Positions 1 to 4,793 of a stretch of DNA of 5,574 bases are shown here, piece after piece. The stretch lies in the NCBI GenBank assembly GCA_017523605.1, contig JAFWVZ010000214.1, positions 1 to 5,574 on the forward strand. The letters run 5' to 3'. The notes below the pieces were generated by a model. It did not search any database and was not told the origin of the DNA. It saw only the letters and a list, made by a program, of their open reading frames with translations. The translations under genes and the position numbers were made by a program. Position 1 is the stretch's first letter; every line of letters begins with the position of its first letter. Source of the stretch: Bacillota bacterium (GTDB lineage Bacteria; Bacillota; Clostridia; Peptostreptococcales; Anaerovoracaceae).

Positions 1-492
1 ACTGGAAAAACGCTTCTGGCACAAAAGATGCTCGAAAAATACAAATATCCGTATCTGTCGATCGATCACCTGAAAATGGGTCTGATCCGCAGCGGGAATA
101 CCGATCTCACACCAGAAGACGATGACGAGCTTACGGAATATCTGTGGCCGATAGTCAGAGAGATCATTAAGACAGCCATAGAGAACGACCAGAATCTCAT
201 TGTTGAAGGCTGCTATATCCCTGCTGACTGGCGACAGGATTTTGATATGAGTTATCTTAGACACATCACTTTCCTATGTCTCGCAATGACAGATGAATAT
301 GTCGAAGACCATTTCGATGAGATAATCGGGCACGAATCTGAGATAGAATCCAGACTGGTCAAAGAAGACTGCACGATTGATGAACTAAAGCAATGCAACA
401 AGTGGTTTATCGATACTTTTAGCAGTACCGGGGAGAAAGTCGTACTTATAGAAGATGTTTTTGAAAGAGTTATTGATGATCTGATAGACTGA
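1..492 (+). CDS. P-loop kinase-like ATPase (5' partial)
   Basis: The reading frame is open from the first base, and its first residues are TGKTLLAQKM. This is the end of a Walker A loop (GxxxxGK[ST]), so the true start and the rest of the P-loop lie outside the window; 163 codons are present. Next comes YLSIDHLKMGLIRSG, which resembles the substrate-side segment of small adenylate kinase-like or 2-phosphoglycerate kinase-like proteins of Firmicutes. NLIVEGCYIP looks like a Walker B-type strand ending in an acidic residue, and an acidic helical C-terminal half could form a lid. The family is known as small-molecule or nucleotide kinases, but the substrate cannot be read from this sequence. An internal ATG at 28 lies after the P-loop and is not the start. 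The gene ends in TGA 80 bases before the acetyltransferase on the same strand. Confidence 0.8.
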   Translation, partial: TGKTLLAQKMLEKYKYPYLSIDHLKMGLIRSGNTDLTPEDDDELTEYLWPIVREIIKTAIENDQNLIVEGCYIPADWRQDFDMSYLRHITFLCLAMTDEYVEDHFDEIIGHESEIESRLVKEDCTIDELKQCNKWFIDTFSSTGEKVVLIEDVFERVIDDLID

Positions 493-543
493 CAAATTCC
501 AGTTTGACGGGATATCACTAAATCGCTGTTTGTCGGGATATTG

Positions 544-565
544 CCAGAATCGGGATTCTCGGAGG
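544..565 (+). promoter_or_regulatory. Small hairpin abutting the ribosome binding site of the acetyltransferase
   Basis: AGAAT (546-550) pairs with ATTCT (555-559) around a CGGG loop. The flanking CC (544-545) could pair with the first two G of the GGAGG ribosome binding site (561-562). Folding would partly cover that site. The stem is short, so a regulatory role is only possible. No convincing -35/-10 pair was found in the gap 493-572, so the acetyltransferase may be co-transcribed with the upstream kinase-like gene. Confidence 0.25.
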
Positions 566-572
566 TATTACA

Positions 573-1085
573 ATGAATAACACATATAATGAGCTGAAAA
601 ATAAGGGCCTTCACTTGGTGAAGGCAGACAAGGAGAACTTCTGGACGCTCATGGATCTTAGAGTCTCGAAAGACCAGGAGGAATTCGTGGCTTCGAATTC
701 GGTAAGTCTGGCGCAGGCCTATGATACACTGACTGACGGCAGATTTGTTCAGCCTTTCGGCATCTGGGACGGCGATACTCCCGTGGGCTTCGCCATGATC
801 GGTCACAATTCAGAAGAGTACGAAGAGATGGCTGAGGTCTACAGGCACAGCTACTGTCTGTGGCGCTTCATGATCGATCAGAGGTATCAGAAGCGCGGCT
901 ACGGCAGGGATGCTCTTAAACTGCTGCTGGACTATATCCGCACGTTCCCGGATGGAGAAGAATCGCTCTGGAGCACTTCCTGGGAGCCCGGAAACGATGT
1001 CGCCGCGAAGCTGTATCACGATTTCGGTTTTATAGAGAACGGAGAGAAGGACGGAGACGAGATCGTTGCCGTTTTTGTGCTCTGA
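573..1085 (+). CDS. GNAT N-acetyltransferase, BltD (diamine/spermidine)-like
   Basis: This 170-residue protein has the usual length and order of a GNAT acetyltransferase, which moves an acetyl group from acetyl-CoA to an amine. The N-terminal part has VSKDQEEFVASNSVSLAQAY, close to the FVASN...S.AQ segment of Bacillus BltD-type diamine/spermidine acetyltransferases. FGIWDGDTPVGFAMIG forms the central beta strands. Motif A, the acetyl-CoA pyrophosphate loop, is Q106-K-R-G-Y-G111. Motif B is the STSWEPGN segment ending at N141, followed by AAKLYHDFGF. The ATG at 573 is preceded by GGAGG at 561-565 with 7 bases between. The role in polyamine acetylation is inferred from family resemblance; another small amine or an antibiotic is possible. 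The protein should be cytoplasmic. A terminator follows about 100 bases downstream. Confidence 0.9.
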   Translation: MNNTYNELKNKGLHLVKADKENFWTLMDLRVSKDQEEFVASNSVSLAQAYDTLTDGRFVQPFGIWDGDTPVGFAMIGHNSEEYEEMAEVYRHSYCLWRFMIDQRYQKRGYGRDALKLLLDYIRTFPDGEESLWSTSWEPGNDVAAKLYHDFGFIENGEKDGDEIVAVFVL

Positions 1086-1192
1086 AAAAGCTCGCCAAAT
1101 TCAAGTTTGTCTATATGAGATACTATTGATTTCAGGCCGGAAACAATAACAAGCAGACCGCTTGACTAACTGTCAAAATGCTTTTTTCTAAC

Positions 1193-1235
1193 GGATCTCT
1201 AACAGATTTTTTGAATTAGAGATCCTTTTATTTTT
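1193..1235 (+). terminator. Rho-independent terminator after the acetyltransferase
   Basis: GGATCTCTAA (1193-1202) pairs perfectly with TTAGAGATCC (1216-1225) across a 13-base loop, followed directly by a T-rich run (1226-1235). It closes the kinase-acetyltransferase transcription unit and separates it from the structured gap that follows. Confidence 0.85.
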
Positions 1236-1263
1236 CATAGAACATAACAGAACTTGGACCCGT

Positions 1264-1390
1264 GATGGGGATGAACGTCCGGTGTACGTTCAGGCCCCCG
1301 AGGGAAACGAGGGGCATCTAATAAACACATTGCGTCGCAAGAAGGCCCGGTGGACCTTCGAGCAGCGAAATACCGCCCTTCATTCTGCAA
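1264..1390 (+). ncRNA. Candidate structured RNA, family not recognised
   Basis: This GC-rich block sits between AT-rich flanks and holds successive stems. TGAACGT (1272-1278) pairs with ACGTTCA (1286-1292). CCCC (1295-1298) pairs with GGGG (1311-1314), extended inside by CG/CG. GATG (1264-1267) can close both hairpins against CATC (1315-1318), giving a three-way junction. Then follow TTGC/GCAA (1330-1340), GAAGG/CCTTC (1341-1359) and a weak GCAG/CTGC (1362-1388). No convincing open reading frame covers it. It does not show the conserved core of SRP RNA, RNase P, tmRNA or the common riboswitches as I know them. The strand is assumed from the neighbours. It could be a small RNA of its own or a remnant; the lysM promoter lies downstream of it, so it is probably not the leader of that mRNA unless a second promoter exists upstream. 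Confidence 0.4.
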
Positions 1391-1417
1391 TAATTACATA
1401 TTTTTTGTATTATATTA

Positions 1418-1445
1418 TTCAAAAGCTGCACATCCGTGCTATAAT
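1418..1445 (+). promoter_or_regulatory. Sigma-A-type promoter of the LysM gene
   Basis: A perfect TATAAT -10 box (1440-1445) has a TTCAAA -35 box (1418-1423, 4 of 6 matches to TTGACA) with a 16-base spacer. Transcription would start near 1452 and give a leader of about 70 bases before the ATG at 1521. The leader can form a weak stem between GCTGC (1459-1463) and GCAGC (1478-1482). Confidence 0.7.
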
Positions 1446-1520
1446 ATTATAAAATCATGCTGCGGTCCAGGATCTCAGCAGCGCAATCATCTTCATGCAT
1501 ATTATATCCCGGAGGTTAAA

Positions 1521-2366
1521 ATGGCACGCAATGTTTACAAGGTCGTTGAAGGCGACAGTCTCACCAGCATAGCCAAGAAGTTCGGAACTACTCCTCAGGC
1601 TCTGGTAAGGCTCAACGACATACCCGGTCCGAAAATGATCAAACCCGGCATGGAACTGATCGTACCGGACAATTCGGAACACGAGGCTGCGGTAAAGGCA
1701 GCTAAAGAGGCCCAGGCCAAGTCCATCGCAGCAGCAAAGGAAACCGTAATAGCAGAGGCTAAGGCGATCGCCGCAGCAGCGGAAAACGTTGAAGCTCCGG
1801 TCTTTAAGACCTTTAAATATACAGCAGTTGCCGGCGATACGCTTACCAAGATCGCCAAGAAGTTCGGAACTACTCCGCAGGATCTGGTAAGGCTCAACGG
1901 AATAACCGGTCCTAAGCAGGTAAAGCCCGGCATGGAACTGGCGATCCCGGATGGTTCAGTCAGCGAAGCAGCCTCCGGAAAAACTCAGGCTGAAGTAGTT
2001 GCAGAGCAGGAAAAGGCGATAGCCAAGGCAAGAGCGGCAGCGGCAGCACATGCAGTTGCGGCAGCAAGAGCTGCTGCTCCGGAGTTTAAGACCACTACCT
2101 ACAAAGTAGTCGCCGGAGACAGCCTTACAAAGATAGCAAAGAAGTACGGCACTACGCCGCAGGCACTTGTAAGACTCAACGACATAGCCGGGCCCAAGAT
2201 GATAAAACCTGGCATGGAACTGGTGGTTCCGGATAACTCCGAACACGAAGCAGCGGAAAAGGCAGCCAAAGAGGCCCAGGCTAAAGCTATTGCAGAAGCA
2301 AAGGAAAAAGCCGAAGCTCAGGACAAGATCATAGCCGCCGCTAAGGCCGCCGCTAAAAAGAAGTAA
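1521..2366 (+). CDS. Triple LysM-domain protein without signal peptide
   Basis: This 281-residue protein has three LysM domains at about residues 5-49, 100-143 and 194-237, each with the GD[ST]L...IAKK[FY]GTTP..LVRLN...KPGMEL pattern. LysM binds N-acetylglucosamine-containing glycans such as peptidoglycan or spore cortex. The linkers (about 50-95 and 144-190) and the tail (238-281) are rich in Ala, Lys and Glu and are probably helical; the protein ends in AAAKAAAKKK. No catalytic domain is present. The ATG at 1521 is preceded by GGAGG (1511-1515) and starts straight into LysM1, so there is no signal peptide, lipobox or membrane segment. The frame stays open upstream to a GTG at 1350, but that stretch covers the promoter and hairpins. 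LysM proteins without signal peptides are known in spore coat assembly (SafA, SpoVID), which is one possible role; non-classical export is another. It has its own promoter and terminator. Confidence 0.9.
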   Translation: MARNVYKVVEGDSLTSIAKKFGTTPQALVRLNDIPGPKMIKPGMELIVPDNSEHEAAVKAAKEAQAKSIAAAKETVIAEAKAIAAAAENVEAPVFKTFKYTAVAGDTLTKIAKKFGTTPQDLVRLNGITGPKQVKPGMELAIPDGSVSEAASGKTQAEVVAEQEKAIAKARAAAAAHAVAAARAAAPEFKTTTYKVVAGDSLTKIAKKYGTTPQALVRLNDIAGPKMIKPGMELVVPDNSEHEAAEKAAKEAQAKAIAEAKEKAEAQDKIIAAAKAAAKKK

Positions 2367-2430
2367 AGCAGAAGACTGATCTTTCGATCTTTTCAGAACA
2401 TCTTAAGGTAAGCGATCCATAAAGAAAAAC

Positions 2431-2462
2431 AAAAGGACCATTCGGCTGAATGGTCCTTTTTT
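2431..2462. terminator. Bidirectional Rho-independent terminator
   Basis: AAAAGGACCATTC (2431-2443) pairs perfectly over 13 bases with 2448-2460 around a GGCT loop. On the plus strand the stem runs into six T (2457-2462); on the minus strand the A-rich left flank gives a T-rich tail. It lies between the convergent LysM gene and the flavodoxin gene and should stop transcription from both sides. Confidence 0.9.
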
Positions 2463-2488
2463 AGATCTGTACTGTACGTTTCCGGCGA

Positions 2489-2902
2489 TCATCCGTTTAT
2501 TACGGACTTTGCGAATTCCGCGGCTGCGGCAAGGTCCTCTTCGTTGGGTCTTCCCTTGTGGACACCCTTAAACTCCCCTCTGCAGTGGAACTCGCGCCCG
2601 TCCATGGGTATTCCCACCTTATCAGCCTCGGCCTTCACCTTTTTATAGGTGGAGTTGAGCATCGCGGCGGAGCCGAAATTGACTATGCGCCCTACTTTGC
2701 TCTTGTCCAGCTTCCTGACGAAATCCCTTACTTCCGGGTCTATGCTGAACGCGTAGTAGGAGTTGCCAAGGAACAGCACGTCTACAGGCTCTTCCACCGG
2801 GCAGCTGATCGGCAGAGCTTCCGTACCGACGGCTTTGGCAACAGCCTCTGCCAGCTTCTTTGTATTTCCGGTCTTTGTGTAGTATCTTACTGCGATCTTC
2901 AT
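2489..2902 (-). CDS. Small flavodoxin-fold protein
   Basis: The 137-residue product begins MKIAVRYYTKTGNTKKLAEA. The T9-K-T-G-N-T14 loop is the FMN phosphate-binding signature of flavodoxins after the first beta strand, and DVLFLGNSYYAF follows as the next flavin-side strand and loop. Length and order fit the short flavodoxin family of Clostridia, which carry one or two electrons on bound FMN in the cytoplasm. I chose the start at 2902, where AAAGGA lies about 11 bases upstream. An in-frame ATG at 2914 (4 residues longer) is possible, but the same AAAGG would then touch the start codon. It is the last gene of a minus-strand operon, 56 bases after the glutathione peroxidase gene. Electron supply for peroxide reduction is a reasonable inference from position but is not shown by the sequence. 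Confidence 0.85.
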   Translation of the reverse strand: MKIAVRYYTKTGNTKKLAEAVAKAVGTEALPISCPVEEPVDVLFLGNSYYAFSIDPEVRDFVRKLDKSKVGRIVNFGSAAMLNSTYKKVKAEADKVGIPMDGREFHCRGEFKGVHKGRPNEEDLAAAAEFAKSVING

Positions 2903-2958
2903 TATATGTGACATCCTTTCCGTTCCGGCCTCAGCCGGATAAGAAACTTTTCCGTGCT

Positions 2959-3504
2959 TTACAGAGCGGCTGCTACTGCCTTCTTAACGTCGTCCATGTC
3001 CACGGTAGGCTCGAACCTGGCGATGACCTTTCCCTCGCGGTCCACAAGGAACTTGGTGAAGTTCCACTTTATGTATGCCTTGTCGCCGAAGACCTTGTTG
3101 TTCATTTCCGCGAACTTGTTGAGCGCAGCGTTCTTAAGTCCCTTGCCGAAGCCTTCGAAAGGCTTTTCGGTAGCGAGATATACGAACAGCGGGTCTGCGT
3201 TCTCACCGTTGACGTCGATCTTGGTGAACTGCGGAAACTCAGTACCGAAGTTGATGGCGCAGAAATCGCTTATCTCCTTGTCGGTCCCGGGAGCCTGGTT
3301 GGCGAACTGGTTGCAGGGGAAGTCCAGGATCTCGAATCCCTTATCCCTGAACTCTGCGTACATTGCCTCCAGCGGATCGTAGTGCGGTGTGAATCCGCAT
3401 CCGGTAGCGGTATTAACGATAAGAAGCACCTTGCCCTGATAATCAGCCAGGCTTACGTCTTTTCCATCCATGTCCTTTACTGTGAAATCGTATACAGTCT
3501 TCAT
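2959..3504 (-). CDS. Glutathione peroxidase-family thiol peroxidase
   Basis: This 181-residue protein is full length for the family and reduces hydrogen peroxide or organic and lipid hydroperoxides in the cytoplasm. The catalytic motif NTATGCGFTPHYDPLEAMY places the peroxidatic residue at C36, an ordinary cysteine rather than selenocysteine. FPCNQFANQAPGT supplies the catalytic Gln at Q70, and W147-N148 in KWNFTKFLVD complete the Cys-Gln-Trp-Asn tetrad. C82 in EISDFC sits where the thioredoxin-dependent subgroup has its resolving cysteine, so thioredoxin is a likelier reductant than glutathione (family knowledge plus inference). The start has AAAGGAG 9 bases upstream. It lies 59 bases after ohrR on the same strand without a clear promoter of its own, so it is probably under peroxide control by that repressor. 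Confidence 0.95.
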   Translation of the reverse strand: MKTVYDFTVKDMDGKDVSLADYQGKVLLIVNTATGCGFTPHYDPLEAMYAEFRDKGFEILDFPCNQFANQAPGTDKEISDFCAINFGTEFPQFTKIDVNGENADPLFVYLATEKPFEGFGKGLKNAALNKFAEMNNKVFGDKAYIKWNFTKFLVDREGKVIARFEPTVDMDDVKKAVAAAL

Positions 3505-3563
3505 TTTGCGTTTCTCCTTTTCTTTATGCTTTCATATGTTTATTTTCGGTTATTGATCTATTG

Positions 3564-4007
3564 TTATTTGCACCGGCGCTCGTCGAGCAATTCGTAAAGC
3601 AGTTCGTGGAGCATCTTAGCCTTTTCCGGCGGCAGATCCACGCATCCAGCAACGCTTAAGGGAATGTCCTTCGCCTTGTCCTGAAGAGCCCTGCCCTTTT
3701 CGGTAAGCGTTATCAGTACTACCCTGTCGTCCGCCTCGCTGCGGCGCTTTTCTATGTAACCCTCCTGCTGCATCTTCTTAAGCAGCGGAGAGATAGTGCC
3801 GTTGTCCAGCATCAGTCTGTCGCAGAGCTCTCCGACGGTGATACCGTCCTGTTCCCACAGCACCAGGAACGTTATGTACTGGGTATAAGTAAGTCCCAGA
3901 GGCTTAAGCAGCGGTGTATAGAGGTTAACTACACATCTTGCTGCGGCATAGAGCGGAAAGCACAGCTGATGCTTCAGTTTCATGGCCTCGCGGTGATCAT
4001 ATTCCAT
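3564..4007 (-). CDS. ohrR: OhrR-type organic peroxide-sensing MarR repressor
   Basis: This 147-residue MarR-family winged-helix repressor contains LKHQLCFPLYAAARCVVNLY, which closely resembles the sensor segment of Bacillus OhrR. C16 matches the peroxide-sensing Cys15 there, and Y30 and Y41 match Tyr29 and Tyr40, which hold the cysteine thiolate. The recognition region LMLDNGTISPLLKKMQQEG and the wing RRSEADDRVVLI are intact. Extra cysteines occur at 25, 62, 122 and 146. C122 lies near where the two-cysteine Xanthomonas OhrR has its second redox cysteine, so disulfide formation may lock the oxidised state (inference). AGGAGG lies 8 bases before the ATG. It is the first gene of the operon with gpx and flavodoxin, and is probably self-repressing through the palindrome in its promoter. 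Another MarR sensor of oxidants is the only real alternative. Confidence 0.92.
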   Translation of the reverse strand: MEYDHREAMKLKHQLCFPLYAAARCVVNLYTPLLKPLGLTYTQYITFLVLWEQDGITVGELCDRLMLDNGTISPLLKKMQQEGYIEKRRSEADDRVVLITLTEKGRALQDKAKDIPLSVAGCVDLPPEKAKMLHELLYELLDERRCK

Positions 4008-4023
4008 ACGTTTTTCCTCCTGT

Positions 4024-4056
4024 TATATTTGATGCGATTGTATCTTATCAAATATA
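4024..4056. promoter_or_regulatory. Candidate OhrR operator palindrome
   Basis: TATATTTGAT (4024-4033) and ATCAAATATA (4047-4056) form a perfect 10-base inverted repeat with a 13-base centre. The centre adds GAT (4036-4038) and ATC (4042-4044), so 13 of 16 positions are symmetric. It covers the -10 box and the likely start site of the ohrR operon. MarR and OhrR dimers bind palindromes in such places and often repress their own gene. The sequence is not the classical TACAATT-AATTGTA OhrR box, though ATTGTA occurs at the centre (4037-4042). Confidence 0.55.
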
Positions 4057-4070
4057 TTTTTCTTTGTCAA
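4042..4070 (-). promoter_or_regulatory. Promoter of the ohrR-gpx-flavodoxin operon
   Basis: On the minus strand a perfect TTGACA (4065-4070) is followed after 17 bases by TAAGAT (4042-4047, 4 of 6 matches to TATAAT). Transcription would start near 4035, about 28 bases before the ohrR start codon. The -10 box lies inside the candidate operator. Confidence 0.7.
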
Positions 4071-4098
4071 GCATGTTTCTTTTTTTTTAACACTGAAT

Positions 4099-4155
4099 GC
4101 CCTGCTCCCTAAGGAGCACGGACGGATCTGCCGGTTCTGCTTTTCCGGTCCGGGC
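4099..4155. other. GC-rich foldable element between the divergent genes
   Basis: TGCTCC (4103-4108) pairs with GGAGCA (4113-4118) around CTAA. CGGAC (4119-4123) pairs with GTCCG (4148-4152), with CCGG/CCGG inside (4131-4148). GCC (4099-4101) can close both against GGC (4153-4155). It lies upstream of the -10 box of the flavin-protein gene and outside the ohrR transcript. It may be a cruciform, an end of some RNA, or a protein-binding site; nothing in the sequence decides between these. Confidence 0.3.
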
Positions 4156-4163
4156 CACTAATG

Positions 4164-4169
4164 TATAAT
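4164..4169 (+). promoter_or_regulatory. -10 box of the PNPOx-like gene
   Basis: A perfect TATAAT lies about 20 bases before the ATG at 4189. No good -35 box is seen at the right distance (TTTTCC at 4141-4146). The start site would be near 4176, giving a very short leader of about 13 bases that is essentially the AAGGAGA ribosome binding site (4176-4183). Confidence 0.5.
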
Positions 4170-4188
4170 ATAGTTAAGGAGAGATAAC

Positions 4189-4665
4189 ATGTTCAGAGAA
4201 ATGGTCAGAAAAAAGCAGCAGCTTCCGGAGGAAGAGTGTCTGGAAATACTGAAAACAGAACTAAGAGGCGTACTGTCGGTCCTGGGGGATGACGGTTACC
4301 CGTACGGCATGCCGTTAAACCACTATTATTGCGAACAGGACGGGAAGCTCTACTTCCACAGCGGCAAGGCCGGCCACAAGATCGACGCCCTTAAAAAACA
4401 CTGCAAGGCGTCATTCTGCGTTTACGACAAAGGCTTTCGCAAGGAAGGAGAATGGGCGCTTAACATAAGGTCCGTAATAGTGTTCGGACACATAGAGTTC
4501 GTGGAGGACCGGGAGGAGATCTACAGGCTGACCGGAGAACTCAGCCGCAAGTTCACTGCCGACGTAGAATACATCAAAAAAGAGATCGAACGCTCCGGCC
4601 CCGGCACGCTTATGTTTGCATTGGTGCCGGAACACATTACGGGCAAGATCGTTAACGAATCCTGA
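4189..4665 (+). CDS. Pyridoxamine 5'-phosphate oxidase-fold flavin protein, NimA-like
   Basis: The 158-residue product begins MFREMVRKKQQLPEEECLEI and continues with LRGVLSVLGDDGYPYGMPLN, the opening strands of the split-barrel FMN-binding fold. KLYFHSGKAGHKIDALKK matches the HS...GHK(I/L)D signature of the NimA/flavin-reductase branch, and SVIVFGHIEFVED is a later barrel strand. Members bind FMN or similar cofactors; some (Nim) reduce nitroimidazoles, but most have no known substrate, and resistance should not be assumed here. The ATG at 4189 is chosen because AAGGAGA lies 5 bases upstream; an in-frame ATG at 4201 would be too far away. It is divergent from ohrR, so its promoter could be touched by the same regulator, although the palindrome lies over 100 bases away. 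No clear terminator follows. Confidence 0.88.
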   Translation: MFREMVRKKQQLPEEECLEILKTELRGVLSVLGDDGYPYGMPLNHYYCEQDGKLYFHSGKAGHKIDALKKHCKASFCVYDKGFRKEGEWALNIRSVIVFGHIEFVEDREEIYRLTGELSRKFTADVEYIKKEIERSGPGTLMFALVPEHITGKIVNES

Positions 4666-4694
4666 GTTTACGGACTGCATGGCGGCCTTTACTA

Positions 4695-4703
4695 TGATAT
4701 AAT
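4695..4703 (+). promoter_or_regulatory. Extended -10 promoter of the DUF362 gene
   Basis: TGATATAAT is a perfect extended -10 (TGnTATAAT) with no strong -35 box, as is usual for this promoter class. Transcription would start near 4710 and leave a leader of about 84 bases. Confidence 0.6.
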
Positions 4704-4761
4704 TACATTTAGATACTAATATTTTGTTATGGATCATATCAGCTCTGTCAGCAGATGGTTG

Positions 4762-4781
4762 GTGCGGGACCATATCCGCAC
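4762..4781 (+). promoter_or_regulatory. Leader hairpin next to the DUF362 ribosome binding site
   Basis: GTGCGG (4762-4767) pairs with CCGCAC (4776-4781) around an 8-base loop. The stem ends exactly where the GGAG ribosome binding site (4782-4785) begins, so it could affect ribosome access or mRNA life. No T-run follows, so it is not a terminator. Confidence 0.35.
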
Positions 4782-4793
4782 GGAGAACAGACC

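Noticed and set aside
252..806. A 184-residue minus-strand frame spanning the end of the kinase gene and the start of the acetyltransferase
   Set aside because: It crosses two recognised genes and their gap and has no domain signature.
1241..1395. SRP RNA, RNase P RNA, tmRNA or a T-box leader
   Set aside because: None of the conserved core strings of these RNAs that I can recall occurs in the block.
1236..1510. A c-di-AMP (ydaO/yuaA) riboswitch before the LysM gene, suggested by the known link of that riboswitch with wall proteins
   Set aside because: The conserved core as I know it is not visible, and the promoter at 1418-1445 lies downstream of the structured block.
1350..1520. A 57-residue N-terminal extension of the LysM protein from a GTG at 1350, with a hydrophobic stretch that could pass for a signal sequence
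   Set aside because: It translates across a hairpin, the promoter (1418-1445) and the GGAGG site, and has no ribosome binding site of its own. The ATG at 1521 has a strong one.
2959..3504. A selenoprotein glutathione peroxidase
   Set aside because: The catalytic codon gives cysteine (C36); there is no in-frame TGA at that place.
2860..3597. A 245-residue open frame on the plus strand
   Set aside because: It lies antisense to the glutathione peroxidase gene, whose motifs are unmistakable, and shows no recognisable protein pattern.
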